Below, piece after piece: positions 45,649 to 55,385 of a stretch of 64,000 nucleotides of DNA. Numbering within the stretch: position 1 is the stretch's first letter; each line of letters begins with the position of its first letter. A program made the position numbers and the translations under genes. The notes below the pieces were generated by a model. It ran no database searches. It saw only the letters and a program-made list of their open reading frames with translations, and was not told the DNA's origin. The stretch comes from Novosphingobium sp. ST904 (GTDB lineage Bacteria; Pseudomonadota; Alphaproteobacteria; Sphingomonadales; Sphingomonadaceae). The DNA is taken from NCBI RefSeq assembly GCF_001298105.1, contig NZ_LGJH01000141.1, positions 1-64,000 on the forward strand, read 5' to 3'.

Positions 45649-46575
45649 ATGATTCACCAGCCCACGCCGACTTCCAGCGAGGTCCCCATGAAGGCTCCTC
45701 CGGCGACGGAAAAGGTCAACTGGCTTCACGAATTTCGCGGACTGGCGCTGATGCTGGTGGGCGTGCTCGCGTTCCACTCGCTGATCGCCAAGCCGTTCTA
45801 CATTCCGTCGATCTCGATGATGCCGGGGTTGCTGGTGGGGGACCGTCTGGTCGTTTCCAAATATCCCTATGGCTGGAACTGGTCATCGGCCAGCTTCCAC
45901 ATGCTCCCGCGCAGCACCCGGCGCATTCTGGGCCAGACACCGGAATACGGCGACATCGTCATCGTCGTGCCCGGCAATCGCAAGGCCGATCTCATCAAGC
46001 GCGTGGTTGCGCTCCCGGGTGATCGGATTGCGGTCATCAATGGGCGCATCCGGCTGAACGGCCGCTTCGTTCCGCGCGAGGTTGAGCCGCCGGTGCGCCT
46101 TGCCGCCGACGATTCGCTGCGCTGCGAAGGCGATGCCGAACCCGGCCACTGCTATGACGGCTTCGAACAGTTCCGTACCCGCCTGCCGAGCGGCAAGGAA
46201 GTTTACGAGATGCCGACCTATCGTGAAACATTGCCGAACGGCGCCAGTTATGACGTGATCGACTACATCGACCAGGAACTGGACGATTATCCGGAGATCA
46301 AGGTGCCAGAAGGCCACGTTTTCCTGATGGGTGATGACCGCGACCGTTCGGCAGACAGCCGTGCGCCGTTCGAAACCGACATGTTCGGCCAGCCCGGCGG
46401 TGGCCTGGGCGGGCCAGTGCCCCTCTCCGACATTGGCGGAAGAGCGGAATTCGTCACGTTCTCGCTCGACGGAACCCAGACCTGGAATCCGCTGACCTGG
46501 TGGGGCGCACTGCGGCCCGGCCGATCGTTCTCCAGCCTGCGTCCCCCGGTGGACGAGACCAAGGCCTGGAAATGA
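45649..46575 (+). CDS. lepB: Signal peptidase I
   Basis: LepB, up to 308 residues, cleaves signal peptides at the periplasmic face. One membrane anchor (FRGLALMLVGVLAFHSLIA) is followed by the catalytic Ser box YIPSISMMPGL (Ser 56) and the Lys box DLIKRVVALPGDRIAVINGR. Box E is GHVFLMGDDRDRSADSR. The C-terminal tail is longer than in E. coli alphaproteobacterial relatives. ATG 45649 or 45688 are both possible. Its TGA overlaps the following transporter start (ATGATGG). Confidence 0.94.
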   Translation: MIHQPTPTSSEVPMKAPPATEKVNWLHEFRGLALMLVGVLAFHSLIAKPFYIPSISMMPGLLVGDRLVVSKYPYGWNWSSASFHMLPRSTRRILGQTPEYGDIVIVVPGNRKADLIKRVVALPGDRIAVINGRIRLNGRFVPREVEPPVRLAADDSLRCEGDAEPGHCYDGFEQFRTRLPSGKEVYEMPTYRETLPNGASYDVIDYIDQELDDYPEIKVPEGHVFLMGDDRDRSADSRAPFETDMFGQPGGGLGGPVPLSDIGGRAEFVTFSLDGTQTWNPLTWWGALRPGRSFSSLRPPVDETKAWK

Positions 46576-47684
46576 TGGCAACGGGGGCGGAAGACGAAAC
46601 GGGGACCGACATCGCCGAGCGCGCCGGCCCCACCGATATTTCCGATCCCCTGATCCGCACGGAGGCCCGCAGGGCGTTCGTCTGGATCGGCATGGCCGCC
46701 CTGCTGGCGCTGGCTGTCTTTCTTTCCCAATCGCTGCTCGTGATCTTCGGCGGCATCGTGTTCGGTGCCCTGATCGACGGCGGCGCCCGCCTGCTGGGCA
46801 AGATACTCAAGATTCCGCGCGGATGGCGCGTGGGCCTCGTGCTGCTCTTCGCCATGCTGTTCCTGCTCTGGGTCGCACGCTTCGCCGGCAGCCAGATCGC
46901 ACTTCAGGCAGCCGAACTTCCGGCCACCATCGAAAGCCAGTTCCGCCACGGGCTCAACTGGCTTCATGCGCACGGGATTCAACCGCGCGTCACCGAGCTT
47001 CGCGGCATGGCGCAGGAAGCAGTCGGCGGGATCGGGCAGGTGACACGCGTGGTCGGCGGCCTGATCGGCGTGTTCACGACACTGTTCCTGATCCTTGTCC
47101 TTGGCATCTACTTCGCCATGGAGCCGCGCCTCTATCGCCGCGGCGTGGGCTGGATGCTCCCGATCGACCGGCGCGACCATTTCGAGGCGACGGTCAAGGT
47201 CATGGGCCAGGCCCTGCGCCGGCTGCTGTTCGGGCGCCTGATCGGCATGACCGTGGAGGGCCTGTTCACCTGGGCGATGCTGCAATTCTACGGCGTGCCG
47301 ATGGCGGCACTGCTTGGCCTCATCACCGGCCTCCTGGCCTTCCTGCCCAATATCGGCGCCCCGATCTCGGGCATGATCATGGTGCTCGTCGGCTTTTCGG
47401 GCGGCTACGAGATGGGGCTCTACACGATCTTCGTCTATCTGCTGATACACCTGATCGACGGCTATCTCATCGTACCGATGATCGCCCGCAAGACCGTGGA
47501 CCTGCCTCCCGCCCTGGTGCTCGCGGCACAGCTCATCATGGGGGTGCTGTTCGGGCTGCTGGGGCTTGCGCTGGCCGATCCGCTGGTGGCGATGATAAAG
47601 ATCTGGCTCGAACGCGAAGCTGCCCGCAACGGTGAGGATGGAGAGCATACCCTTGATCGTGGCGCTCCGGATACCGGCGCTTGA
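46572..47684 (+). CDS. AI-2E/PerM-family transporter
   Basis: A 370-residue membrane protein of the AI-2E exporter/PerM family. It has eight hydrophobic segments, among them AFVWIGMAALLALAVFLSQS, VFTTLFLILVLGIYFAMEPR, and the late signature LLGLITGLLAFLPNIGAPIS with IDGYLIVPMIARKTVDLPPA. Family members export AI-2 or exchange sodium and protons; the actual substrate here is unknown. The start overlaps lepB. Confidence 0.82.
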   Translation: MMATGAEDETGTDIAERAGPTDISDPLIRTEARRAFVWIGMAALLALAVFLSQSLLVIFGGIVFGALIDGGARLLGKILKIPRGWRVGLVLLFAMLFLLWVARFAGSQIALQAAELPATIESQFRHGLNWLHAHGIQPRVTELRGMAQEAVGGIGQVTRVVGGLIGVFTTLFLILVLGIYFAMEPRLYRRGVGWMLPIDRRDHFEATVKVMGQALRRLLFGRLIGMTVEGLFTWAMLQFYGVPMAALLGLITGLLAFLPNIGAPISGMIMVLVGFSGGYEMGLYTIFVYLLIHLIDGYLIVPMIARKTVDLPPALVLAAQLIMGVLFGLLGLALADPLVAMIKIWLEREAARNGEDGEHTLDRGAPDTGA

Positions 47685-47716
47685 CCGTCACGCACCGGCG
47701 GGCAAGACCCTGAACC

Positions 47717-48835
47717 ATGGCTCGCAAGTTCCTCTACGCAATCGCCGTTATCGTCGCACTGCTGATCGGTTCGCTGGTGGCCCTGCGCCTGTGGTCGGAT
47801 CGGCTCACGGAAATGGCGTTCGTGCCGAACGTGACCTTCGCGTCGCAGCAGAAGCTCGGGCCTGAAGCCTGGCGAGATCCGCACATGTGGATTTCCCGGC
47901 CGGGGATCGAAAACGATCCGGCCCACTGGCTTCCACCCGGCGTGATCCCACCCGCCAAGCCCCTGCCGGTCGCGGTGTTCTTCGTCCATCCCACCAGCCT
48001 GATCGATCGCAGCGCATGGAACGCCAGCTTCACGGACAAGGTTTCGCAGGACCGCGCCGCCCTGTTCGTGAAAGGCATGGCGAGCCCGTTCAACGCCGCG
48101 GGCGAATTATGGGCACCCCGCTACCGCCAGGCCGCCATCGGCGCGTTCCTCACCGGGGAGAAGCCGGCGAACGAGGCCATCGATCTCGCCTATTCGGATG
48201 TCCTGGCCGCATTCGACACTTTCGTGAAGGCCGTGCCCGGCAACCGCCCGATCGTGCTGGCCGGACACAGCCAGGGCGCCTTCCTCCTGCGCCGTCTCAT
48301 GCGCGACCGGGTGGCGGGAACGCCGCTCGCGCGCCGTATCATCGCCGCCTACGTGATAGGGTGGCCGGTCTCGCTGGCCCATGACCTGCCGAAGATGGGC
48401 CTTCCCGCCTGCCGGAACGCCGATGACGTCAATTGCGTGGTGAGCTGGCTTTCGGTGGCCGATCCCGCCGATACGCAGATGCTGCTGAAAGCCTATGCCC
48501 GCCGGACCGGGCTCGATGGGCAGAGCGTGGCCGCCAGCCCGTTTCTCTGCACCAATCCGATCACCGGCACCGACGGGGGAAGCGCCGATGCAGCGGCCAA
48601 CCTCGGCACTCTGGTACCCGATTTCGCCACGGCGACCGGAACCTTGGCGAAGGCGACGATCCCCGCCGCTTGCGGTACCGACAATTTTCTCCACATCGGC
48701 CCGCCTCCCGCACTCGAGATGGGCCCTTACGTTCTTCCCGGAAACAACTACCATCTCTATGACGTGACCCTGTTCTGGGCGAACCTTCGCGCGGACTTCG
48801 AAGGACGGGTTGCGAAATGGCAGAAGGCACAGTGA
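47717..48835 (+). CDS. DUF3089 alpha/beta-hydrolase-like protein
   Basis: A 372-residue membrane-anchored protein. The N-terminus [20 protein letters not shown] is a single helix or uncleaved signal. The lumenal domain has [18 protein letters not shown], the nucleophile elbow [13 protein letters not shown], and a late His in [12 protein letters not shown]. These match DUF3089, an alpha/beta-hydrolase subfamily of unknown substrate. It shares 19 nt with ruvX. Confidence 0.78.
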   Translation: MARKFLYAIAVIVALLIGSLVALRLWSDRLTEMAFVPNVTFASQQKLGPEAWRDPHMWISRPGIENDPAHWLPPGVIPPAKPLPVAVFFVHPTSLIDRSAWNASFTDKVSQDRAALFVKGMASPFNAAGELWAPRYRQAAIGAFLTGEKPANEAIDLAYSDVLAAFDTFVKAVPGNRPIVLAGHSQGAFLLRRLMRDRVAGTPLARRIIAAYVIGWPVSLAHDLPKMGLPACRNADDVNCVVSWLSVADPADTQMLLKAYARRTGLDGQSVAASPFLCTNPITGTDGGSADAAANLGTLVPDFATATGTLAKATIPAACGTDNFLHIGPPPALEMGPYVLPGNNYHLYDVTLFWANLRADFEGRVAKWQKAQ

Positions 48836-49302
48836 TCACCGCGAGCGCGCTGGATTATCGCGATGCCCTGCCCGAAACCGGCGGCGCGCTGCTGGGGCTC
48901 GATCTCGGCACCCAAACGATCGGCACCGCTTTCTGCGATGCAGGCTGGCGCTTCGCTTCGCCCGGCAAGACGCTCAAACGGGGCAAGTTCGGCGCGGACA
49001 AGGAACTGCTGATGGAACTGGTCCGTGAACGTTCCATCAAGGGCATCGTCATCGGCCTCCCCCTCAACATGGACGGGTCCGAAGGCCCGCGGTCCCAGTC
49101 CAGCCGCGCCTATGCGCGCAACCTCTCCGCACTGGGCCTGCCTATCCTGCTCTGGGACGAACGCTGGTCCACTTCCGGCGCGGAACGCGGGCTGATCGAA
49201 CAGGACATGAGCCGGGCCAAGCGCGCCACCCGCATCGATTCCGCGGCTGCCGCCGTCATCCTGCAAGGCGCGATCGACGCGATGGCGGGTGGGCTCTTCT
49301 AG
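48817..49302 (+). CDS. ruvX: Holliday-junction resolvase-like RuvX/YqgF
   Basis: RuvX, 161 residues, an RNase H-fold nuclease implicated in 16S rRNA maturation and junction resolution. The first Asp is in [18 protein letters not shown], the middle [20 protein letters not shown] is diagnostic, then [20 protein letters not shown] and the C-terminal [15 protein letters not shown] (Asp). A later GTG start near 48832 is possible. Convergent with the unrecognised pair that follows; the stops overlap. Confidence 0.9.
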   Translation: MAEGTVITASALDYRDALPETGGALLGLDLGTQTIGTAFCDAGWRFASPGKTLKRGKFGADKELLMELVRERSIKGIVIGLPLNMDGSEGPRSQSSRAYARNLSALGLPILLWDERWSTSGAERGLIEQDMSRAKRATRIDSAAAAVILQGAIDAMAGGLF

Positions 49303-50223
49303 GTCGTAAACTGACGCGCCGCTTGCTCCCTTCTCCGTTTTCGTGCTTCGGCAGCCACCCACCGGCTGCCGCACTGCTCCGCATCCCTCCAGACCGCATC
49401 GCGCAAAGCGGCATCCGCGGTCCCGCTCGCCAAGGCATCCCACGCGACCAGCCGCATGCGGTCGCTCGGGTGCGATTTTCCGAAGCGGCTCGCGATGTCC
49501 AGCGCCTCTTCCCCGCCCAGTGCCACGGCGATGCGCAGGAAACTCTCGCTCGGGCCATGTCCCAGCACGCGGGTAACGGTGCCACGCTCGATATCGAACT
49601 CGCAGTGATCCATCCACGCCTGCCCAGGCTGTGTATGCACGAGGTTCAGCGCCACCGAGAGGGATGCCGGAGGGTGCTGCACATGAACGTCGCGCTGCGC
49701 CCGGTAATGGACGATGCGGCCCTGCTCCAGCACGAGAGGTCCTTGCGGACGTAGTTGCACCGACTGCGACATGCCACGATACGGCTTCGCGATCGTACTC
49801 ATACTCATCCGAGAGATACCCCGGGCCGAAATATCCCAGCGCCAGCAGGTCGTAGTTATGATCGTGCGCCTGTCCGTAGCCGAAAGCCTCCGGCCCGCTG
49901 GCACGGAACTGGGAATCACCGGGCGCCGGCCAGATTCTCGCGTTAAGGAAGAAATTGCCTTGTCCCGGCGTGACCAGCATGATCGATTCCGGCCCCACGC
50001 CTGCAAGCGCATCGGCGCCATCGGGAACCGGCGAAAGGCCGGCTAGCATGTCCACGAGCAGGTCGCCCAGGAACGTCCGATCGTTACCGAGCCGCTGCAA
50101 CCAGTTGGCGGCGTGGGAAAGACTGACCTCCTCGCGCGGATCGAAACCCCAGCCCGAGATCGCGTCGACAAACTCCGCGAGCGAAGCCACCGTCGGGTCG
50201 CGCATCGCCATTACCCGCGCCAT
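49299..50223 (-). CDS. Unrecognised protein A: cupin-like domain plus helical repeat C-terminus (frameshifted near 49764)
   Basis: About 308 residues after repair; no family is recognised. The middle has a cupin-like pair of motifs: H120-D-H122-x2-D125 within [20 protein letters not shown], and a second part [20 protein letters not shown] with further histidines followed by [10 protein letters not shown]. The last ~100 residues ([40 protein letters not shown]) look like HEAT-type helical repeats. An indel near 49764 breaks WHVA from [13 protein letters not shown]. The start at 50223 overlaps gene B; an internal ATG at 50211 would share TAATG with the gene B stop. Its layout parallels gene B, so they look like diverged paralogues. 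Confidence 0.6.
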
Positions 50224-51181
50224 TGGGCCACCTTTTCCAGTTCCGGCCACTGGACGAGCAACGACCGACGCAGCTCTTTGGCCGGCGACGCGAGCACAGC
50301 GTCGTCGCTTGCCGCCACATTGCCCAGCAGCACCATGCCCGCCCGCGTGTCGAGCGCAAGGATGGCCCGCAGCGCCTGCCAGCGCAGCTCCGCAGCCCCA
50401 TCTCCAAGCGCAATTTTCGACATCAGCGGCACCGCATCACGCCGGCCCAGCGCCGCAAGCACGGCCATCGCCATGTCGAGCCGGGTCTGTTCCAGACGTG
50501 CGGCCGCCCTGCGTATCAGCGCGCCATCGGCCAGGCCGTATTCACGCACGGCATCGGTTTCAGGAACGAACCTCTGTAGGCGCAGCACGACGAGACTGCG
50601 CGCACGGAACGGACCTGATGCGCTTGCCGCGATCCGTCCCGGTAAAGCCGCGTTCCCGCGCGCAGCGGGACAGTTTCCCGGTGGAATTCCGCCTGTTTAT
50701 CCGAGACGGGAATGCGTTCGATCCGCTCCGCCTGCCCCTCCCCCGCAAGAACCAGAGCCCAAGTCTCCAGCCCCGCGAATTCGACGGTCTCTGGCGCCGG
50801 CTGGAGTTGCAGCGCTCTTTCATCGTAAAGGGAAAGCGCCAGGGTGGCGTTCCCGGTATGAGCGAGCAGGACGGTATCAACCACCTCCCGGCGGCTGTGA
50901 CGGAGCGGTAATTGCCCCAGGGGATATCGCCGCAGCACCGAAAGTACCCGGCCAACGAGATCATCCACGAAAGTCCGTGCCGAAACGCCGTCAGCGGTGA
51001 ACAGTGCACTCAGCGGCTGACAGTCCTCGAACCTTTCCCCGCGCCCGAAGCGGTCCATCGCCGCCAGGGTCGGTGCGGCGCCGGGCACGGCCCGCCAATC
51101 GGCCACTGCCTGGGCGAGTTCGCGTTGCCCCTCGGTCCATTGCGCGTCTGGGGAAAGCGCCTGAAATGCGTCCTGCTGCAT
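50211..51181 (-). CDS. Unrecognised protein B: paralogue of A with degenerate cupin-like domain (frameshifted near 50594)
   Basis: 323 residues after restoring one base near 50594 (RAVS then VVLRLQRFVPETD). No family is recognised. The layout mirrors gene A: an N-terminal helical part, a strand-rich middle (LPLRHSRREVVDTVLLAHTG, then AGTRLYRDGSRQAHQVRSV), and a C-terminal set of helical repeats (RLDMAMAVLAALGRRDAVPL, RWQALRAILALDTRAGMVLL). Most cupin histidines present in A are missing, so B may be a non-catalytic partner. It overlaps A by at least one base and begins 15 bp after a possible 53-residue ORF, behind an AT-rich promoter region. Confidence 0.6.
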
Positions 51182-51196
51182 TCTATGCGACCAGTA

Positions 51197-51358
51197 TCAC
51201 GTACCCGGATGCAGTTCGTAAAGGCAGGGGACAAGAAGCGCACGATTGTCATCTAGGCATTGCAGGCGGTCACGATCCGCAAGGGTACCGTGAAGTGCAA
51301 CTGGACTATCGAGATCGGGAAGCAGGGCAAGATCGATCTGCGGCAACTCAAAAATCAT
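51197..51358 (-). CDS. Possible small peptide gene upstream of pair A/B
   Basis: A 53-codon ORF from ATG 51358 (an upstream GTG at 51430 would give 77). The peptide starts MIFELPQIDLALLPDLDSPV and ends LVPCLYELHPGT, with two cysteines 18 residues apart. A weak GGA ribosome-binding site precedes ATG 51358. Position, 15 bp before gene B and just after an AT-rich palindrome, supports expression. It could be a precursor peptide, an antitoxin-like regulator or a spurious ORF; no homologue is recognised. Confidence 0.4.
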   Translation of the reverse strand: MIFELPQIDLALLPDLDSPVALHGTLADRDRLQCLDDNRALLVPCLYELHPGT

Positions 51359-51440
51359 TGAATCCGTTCGCTGCAAAACATCCCCCTTCGGCACTGATGA
51401 ACCGCCGTAAATAACAAGGTTGCCGCACACCCGCCTTCCG

Positions 51441-51500
51441 GCTTAATTAATTTCCTGCAATTGTAAATATACAATTAACCGACGTAATTGACCATCAATA
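51441..51500 (-). promoter_or_regulatory. AT-rich promoter/operator region of the A/B locus
   Basis: A markedly AT-rich stretch in otherwise GC-rich DNA. AATTGTA (51459-51465) and TACAATT (51470-51476) form a perfect inverted repeat around AATA, and TTAATTAA at 51444-51451 is another palindrome. It is placed about 100 bp upstream of the small ORF, and the rest of 51359-51528 contains no other gene. It fits a regulated promoter for the minus-strand locus. Confidence 0.5.
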
Positions 51501-51528
51501 TTGTCGCACTTTGGATGTCTTATGGGAA

Positions 51529-52326
51529 TCAACCTGAGGAGGCCGCGCGCAGCACGATCGTCAGGCCCTCGGCGGATGCAACCGCCCCGTCATCGGCCGG
51601 GATCGGAAAACGGCCCGCATCGGCGCGGGCGCGTTCCAGCACGGCTGACGGAACAGCCGGTTCATGCATGACCCGGTCTGCCGATCCCAGAAGCCGGGCC
51701 TCTCGCAAGGTCAAGTCTTCGGGGTCCGCGCTTCGCAGCCGGATTTCCACCATGCCGGTCGAGACAGGGGTCGCATTCGCCAGCCAGCCTTCGATACGCG
51801 CTGCGCTCTGCTCCACCAGCGGATCGAGCGGGCCGCCCTCACCCAGCGCGGCATCAAGGGCGCGCCGCCGCTCACCGGCATCGGGAAAACGCGTCCGCAA
51901 CGCTGCACGGGCAGAGAACAGCCCTTGCGCGAGCGCGCCCAGCGTCTGCGGCAAGAGCATCTCCAGCCGCAGGCGGAGTTGCTTCGCCAGCCCTGCCGAA
52001 GCCCCGCCCGTACCGATCGCCAGCAGAACCGGCGTCCGATCGAGAATCGACGGCACAGTGAAATCGCATAGTGCGGGCCGATCCGGCACATTGACCAGGA
52101 GCCCGGCTTCCCGCGCGCGCGCCGCGTCGGCCAGTGCCAGCGCCTCGTCCTCATGCGCGACAAAGGCTATTCGCGCGCCTTCGAGGATCCCCTGCCCAAG
52201 GCTTGCGACAGAGCGCGCGCCAGCCCGTTCCACCAGGCGGCGCTTGGCTTCCGCCGCTTCGCCCGCTCCCAGCACCACCACCGGTTGGCCGGTGAGGCGG
52301 TGGAACAGCGGTAAACTTTCAATCAT
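51529..52326 (-). CDS. Precorrin-2 dehydrogenase/ferrochelatase-like siroheme synthase with truncated methyltransferase end
   Basis: A 265-residue Met8/CysG-N-like protein for siroheme synthesis. The NAD-binding start is LTGQPVVVLGAGEAAEAKRR, followed by LLVNVPDRPALCDFTVPSIL (the Asp involved in dehydrogenation and chelation) and AIGTGGASAGLAKQLRLRLE. The last ~70 residues include VEIRLRSADPEDLTLREARL, a degraded copy of the start of SUMT, the methyltransferase half of CysG, without the rest of that domain. Uroporphyrinogen methylation would therefore need another gene. It is 86 bp downstream of lysA on the same strand. Confidence 0.8.
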   Translation of the reverse strand: MIESLPLFHRLTGQPVVVLGAGEAAEAKRRLVERAGARSVASLGQGILEGARIAFVAHEDEALALADAARAREAGLLVNVPDRPALCDFTVPSILDRTPVLLAIGTGGASAGLAKQLRLRLEMLLPQTLGALAQGLFSARAALRTRFPDAGERRRALDAALGEGGPLDPLVEQSAARIEGWLANATPVSTGMVEIRLRSADPEDLTLREARLLGSADRVMHEPAVPSAVLERARADAGRFPIPADDGAVASAEGLTIVLRAASSG

Positions 52327-52412
52327 GAAAAACGGCCTCGATAGGAACGACGGACTGCGCCGTTCCTATCCGTTCAGGCCATGATTGTCGAAGCCCGCGG
52401 GACTGTTCCGGG

Positions 52413-53672
52413 TCAGGCCAGCCACTCCGGCACGGTTTCCGCCGCGAGGATCGTTTCCGGCTCGATCCGGGCGGCAACGATCGCCCACTTGTCTCCGTCA
52501 ACCATCACTTCGGGCACCAGCGCACGGCTGTTGTAGGTGTTCGCCATGGTCGCACCATAGGCGCCTGCCGTGCGGAAGATCGCCAGATCGCCCGATACGA
52601 CCTCATCGATCTCGCGGCCCATGGCAAAAGTATCGGAGCTTTCGCAGATGGGTCCGACGATGTTGGCGGTCATGGTCCTGCCGTTGGGCTTCACTGCCGC
52701 GAAGTCGTGCCAGGCATCGTACATGGCGGGGCGCGCAAGATCGTTCATCGCCGCATCGACCACGACAAAGGGATTCACCGCGCCTTCCTTGACCCGGACG
52801 ACTTCGGTAACGAGCACGCCGGAATTCCCGGTGATCACACGGCCCGGCTCGAACATCAGGGTGACGCCCCAGTCCTTCGCCACCGATGCGACCATCGCGC
52901 CGTAGTCCTGCGGTGTCGGCAGCGAATCGGTGGCCTTGTAAGGCACGCCCAGCCCGCCGCCGAGATCCATGTGCGTCACCGAATGACCTTCGGCACGGAT
53001 CGCCTCCATCAGCTCGCCCATCTTGATGAAGGCGAGGCGCGAGGGTTCGAGATCGGAAATCTGGCTGCCGATATGAACCGCAAGGCCCTTCATATCCAGC
53101 CCGGCCAGCCCCGAGAGACGAGCATAGATCCCGGCCGCACGGTCATAGGCAACGCCGAACTTGTTGTCCGCCTTGCCGGTGGAAATCTTGGCGTGCGTGC
53201 GCGCATCCACATCCGGATTGACCCGCAGGGCGCAAGGCGCGCGCAGGCCGAGTGCGGCGGCGATCTCCGCCAGTTCCACACCTTCTTCCTCGCTTTCGAG
53301 ATTGAACTGGCCGATCCCTGCCTTCACAGCGGCGGTCAGCTCGCGGCGGGTCTTGCCCACGCCCGAGAACACGATGTCCCCGGCAGGAATTCCCGCAGCG
53401 AGGGCACGGTTCATTTCACCCTCGGATACGACGTCGGCACCGTAACCTTCCCTGGCAAGCAGGCGAAGCACCGCAAGATTCGGGTTGGACTTCACGGCGA
53501 AGGCGATGTGCACCTTTGGCAGTTCCGCCAGCGCTTCGCGGAACACGCGTGCATGGCGGCTGAGCGTGCTGCGGGAATAGACGTAAACTGGCGTGCCGAC
53601 TTCGGCGGCAATCGCAGCCAGCGGCACGTCTTCGGCGAAAAGCTCGCCGTTCGTGAGTTCGAAATGGTCCAT
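52413..53672 (-). CDS. lysA: Diaminopimelate decarboxylase
   Basis: LysA, 419 residues, makes lysine from meso-diaminopimelate. The PLP lysine is in VHIAFAVKSNPNLAVLRLLA, the FNLESEEEGVELAEIAAALG segment and the PLP-phosphate site MDLGGGLGVPY are clear, and the active-site Cys lies in IVGPICESSDTFAMGREI. The frame is intact. It lies downstream of argH and a small lipoprotein gene, the common argH-lipoprotein-lysA arrangement of proteobacteria. Confidence 0.96.
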   Translation of the reverse strand: MDHFELTNGELFAEDVPLAAIAAEVGTPVYVYSRSTLSRHARVFREALAELPKVHIAFAVKSNPNLAVLRLLAREGYGADVVSEGEMNRALAAGIPAGDIVFSGVGKTRRELTAAVKAGIGQFNLESEEEGVELAEIAAALGLRAPCALRVNPDVDARTHAKISTGKADNKFGVAYDRAAGIYARLSGLAGLDMKGLAVHIGSQISDLEPSRLAFIKMGELMEAIRAEGHSVTHMDLGGGLGVPYKATDSLPTPQDYGAMVASVAKDWGVTLMFEPGRVITGNSGVLVTEVVRVKEGAVNPFVVVDAAMNDLARPAMYDAWHDFAAVKPNGRTMTANIVGPICESSDTFAMGREIDEVVSGDLAIFRTAGAYGATMANTYNSRALVPEVMVDGDKWAIVAARIEPETILAAETVPEWLA

Positions 53673-53747
53673 GGTCGTCTCGGCTAAGGCATTTTCGAGC
53701 CAGGCGAACGGCCCGGCCCACGAAAACGCGGCAAACAGGAAAGAGGC

Positions 53748-53987
53748 TTATTCCGGGGGCGGGAGGTCGAAAGGATCGTCCTCACGCGATTCCGAGCGGG
53801 TGCGCAATTCGACGCTGCGCTCGGGTATCGCCAGCGTGGGCGTATTGAGCAGCTCCGCGCTGCCCGGTTTCTGCTCGCGACCATAGGGCGCGGGCGGAAG
53901 CTGCTGCCCCGGTTTCAGCGCGAGCGCGGACCGCTGGCCGCAGGCCGAAAGGGCGAGAAACAGGATCAGGGCAGCCGTCTTGCGCAT
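53748..53987 (-). CDS. Small lipoprotein between argH and lysA
   Basis: A 79-residue lipoprotein: MRKTAALILFLALSACGQRS with lipobox LSAC, then a Pro-rich tail ending DDPFDLPPPE. The position between argH and lysA is that of LptM-like (YifL) lipoproteins, short proteins that aid LptD maturation. The match is by length, lipobox and synteny, not by a strong motif. Confidence 0.7.
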   Translation of the reverse strand: MRKTAALILFLALSACGQRSALALKPGQQLPPAPYGREQKPGSAELLNTPTLAIPERSVELRTRSESREDDPFDLPPPE

Positions 53988-53996
53988 TCAGATCAC

Positions 53997-55366
53997 TCCA
54001 GACCGAGCGCGAGCCGGGCTTCGGCCACGCGCAGGCGTACCTGCTCGGGCGCGGTGCCACCGTGCGACTTGCGCGCGGCGACCGAAGCCTCGACCGAGAG
54101 CGCCTTGAATACGCGCTCGTCGATGCGGCTGTCGATGGCCTTGAGGTCTTCCAGCGGCAATTGGTCCAGCGCGACACTGCGCTGCTCGGCCAGCTTTACC
54201 GCCGAACCGGTGATGTGGTGCGCCTCGCGGAAGGGAATGTTGCCTTCGCGCACCAGCCAGTCGGCCAGATCGGTGGCAGTGGCGAAGCCCAGTTCGGCGG
54301 CGCCGCGCATGCGATCGGTGCGGAAGCGGGTTTCCGCAACCATGCCGGTCATCGCCGCGATCGACAGCGCCAGCAGGCTGGCCGCCTCGAAGACCGGCGG
54401 CTTGTCGTCCTGCATGTCCTTCGAATAGGCCAGCGGCAGACCCTTCATGGTGATCATCAGGCTGGTGAGGCAGCCAACGATCCGGCCCGAATGGCCCCGC
54501 ACCAGTTCGGCAGCGTCCGGGTTCTTCTTCTGCGGCATGATCGAGCTGCCCGTGGACAGCGAATCGGGCAGTGCCACGAAACCGAAGGGCTGGCTGGCCC
54601 AGATGATGAATTCTTCGGCCAGACGCGAAAGGTGCAGCGAGCACTGGCTGGCCGCCATCAGGTAATCGAGCGCGAAATCGCGGTCCGACACCGAATCGAG
54701 ACTGTTGTCGGTCGGCGCGTCGAAGCCGAGCGCCTGCGCGGTCATCGTGCGGTCGATCGGGAACCCGGTTCCGGCAAGCGCCGCGGCACCGAGCGGGCTG
54801 CGGTTCATGCGCTTGCGAGCGTCGGCAAACCGCGAACGGTCGCGGCCGATCATCTCGTAATAGGCCATGAGGTGATGGCCCAGCGTCACCGGCTGCGCGG
54901 TCTGGAGATGGGTGAAGCCGGGCATGATCGAATCGGCATGCTCACCGGCACGGGCGACGAGCGCCTTCTGGAGCGCTGCGAGACCCGCATCGGCCTGATC
55001 GACGGCATCGCGCACCCAGAGCCGGAAATCGGTCGCCACCTGGTCGTTACGCGAACGGGCGGTGTGGAGGCGTCCTGCAACCGGGCCGATCAGTTCGGCA
55101 AGGCGACCCTCGGTGGTCATGTGAATGTCTTCAAGGTCCCAGTTTTCGGGAACTCCGGAGACTTCGTACTCGGCCGCAACTTGATCGAGGCCATCGCGAA
55201 TCGTGATCGCGTCCTCGGCCGAAACCACGCCGCAAGCCCCCAGCATCGCGACGTGCGCCTTGCTGGCCGCGATGTCCTGCCGCCACAATGCCTTGTCGAA
55301 GGGGATCGAGGCATTTATCTCGCGCATGATTGCAGACGGTCCACCTTCGAACCGTCCCCCCCACAT
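53997..55366 (-). CDS. argH: Argininosuccinate lyase
   Basis: ArgH, about 456 residues from [20 protein letters not shown], splits argininosuccinate to arginine and fumarate. The signature is [40 protein letters not shown] and the catalytic His in [17 protein letters not shown] are also present. A longer start at 55429 would add 21 residues and overlap the divergent tlpA-like gene. The stop lies just before 54000. It leads the argH-lipoprotein-lysA run. Confidence 0.95.
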
Positions 55367-55385
55367 CTGGTTGGAGCCTGCCGCC

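Noticed and set aside
51004..51414. Plus-strand frame across the start of gene B and the small ORF
   Set aside because: Arg/Pro-rich with no ribosome-binding site, and the best supported reading is on the minus strand.
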